From: Arsenophonus sp046530735
Lineage (GTDB): Bacteria > Pseudomonadota > Gammaproteobacteria > Enterobacterales > Enterobacteriaceae
Length of the DNA stretch: 6,866 nt
Direction: 5' to 3'
NCBI GenBank assembly: GCA_046530735.1
Contig: JBHEQV010000058.1
Span: 1-6,866, forward strand
A model generated the notes under the pieces. It was given only the letters and a program-made list of their open reading frames with translations. It ran no database searches and was not told where the DNA came from. The position numbers and the translations under genes are program-made. Shown piece after piece: positions 6,598 to 6,866 of this stretch; within the stretch, counting starts at the first letter, position 1; every line of letters begins with the position of its first letter.

Positions 6598-6866
6598 GAT
6601 AAGTATTCAAATTAATAAAAAATTAATATGGTTTTATGCAATATTCTTTATTATTTTATATAAATTTATTATAACGAGTTTTTATTTATGCATAAAAATA
6701 AAAAAAGTTATGCTCATTTCTGCTGTATATTAGGTTTCGCGATCCTGGTGTGGCATCCTATTGATTGATTTTGTGAATAATTCTAACAATATAGAGATGA
6801 TATGCCATAAAAAATCTATCTTATAAGGTATCTACGAAAGCAGGTATTAGCTGTATTCATTGCATG
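6598..6866. other. AT-rich downstream region, no convincing gene
   Basis: No hns, tdk or other neighbour expected from E. coli synteny is recognisable on either strand. The only open frame of note is a 26-codon ATG frame at 6688-6768 (see the separate entry). The remainder gives short, stop-interrupted frames. It is most likely decayed sequence. Confidence 0.4.
6688..6768 (+). CDS. Doubtful 26-residue hydrophobic peptide or decayed gene start
   Basis: An ATG with a weak purine patch upstream (CGAG at about 6675) opens a 26-codon frame. It reads MHKNKKSYAHF, then CCILGFAILVWHPID. A basic N terminus followed by a hydrophobic stretch of about ten residues would suit a signal or membrane anchor. 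The local base composition is richer in GC (TTCGCGATCCTGGTGTGGC) than its surroundings. It may be the start of a lost membrane protein, a very small membrane peptide, or chance. I do not recognise it. Confidence 0.2.
   Translation: MHKNKKSYAHFCCILGFAILVWHPID

Noticed and set aside
6317..6610. Antisense open frame over the end of galU
   Set aside because: It is the complementary shadow of galU. Its residues follow from the galU codons and no ribosome binding site or homology is visible.
1..6866. CRISPR array, tRNA, rRNA, riboswitch or a new defence-type system
   Set aside because: I saw no regularly spaced repeats, cloverleaf-like segments, rRNA signatures or unknown multi-gene cassette. The non-genic parts are explained largely by two transposase remnants and an rssB remnant.

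Overview
The window is AT-rich and carries three intact genes of enterobacterial type (prlC, rsmJ, galU). They are embedded in long stretches of decayed sequence. The intact proteins match the Escherichia coli family members closely in length and in alignable sequence. The low GC content, the heavily eroded insertion sequences and the broken rssB point to an Enterobacterales genome undergoing reductive evolution. A host-associated (insect-symbiont-like) member is plausible, for example of the Arsenophonus or Sodalis type. The genus cannot be fixed from the sequence alone, and the identification rests on recalled family sequences, not on a search.

Layout, left to right. Positions 1 to about 590 (+) hold a transposase remnant of the IS1595 (ISXO2-like) family, broken by stops and frame changes. 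Positions 590-765 are a short AT-rich leader. prlC (oligopeptidase A, 766-2808) and rsmJ (16S rRNA m2G1516 methyltransferase, 2811-3560) follow, two bases apart, as a conserved enterobacterial gene pair. Positions 3561-3850 are AT-rich and gene-free, with several small hairpins. The first may end the prlC-rsmJ transcript. Positions about 3849-5020 (-) are a transposase pseudogene of the IS256 (Mutator-like) family, readable nearly end to end only by switching frames. Positions about 5018-5498 (+) are what I read as the C-terminal half of a dead rssB, the adaptor for RpoS proteolysis. It sits directly before galU, as rssB does in E. coli. galU (5668-6582) is intact. The last 284 bases hold no convincing gene.

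The intact genes are housekeeping functions: cytosolic peptide turnover, ribosome modification and UDP-glucose synthesis. What has been lost is regulatory (rssB) or mobile (two transposases). In E. coli the prlC-rsmJ and rssB-galU loci are far apart on the chromosome. Their adjacency here, with an IS256 remnant between them, suggests an old IS-associated rearrangement. I found no sign of an undescribed defence, toxin, RNA or metabolic system. The most informative observation is the rssB fossil and its junction with the IS256 remnant.
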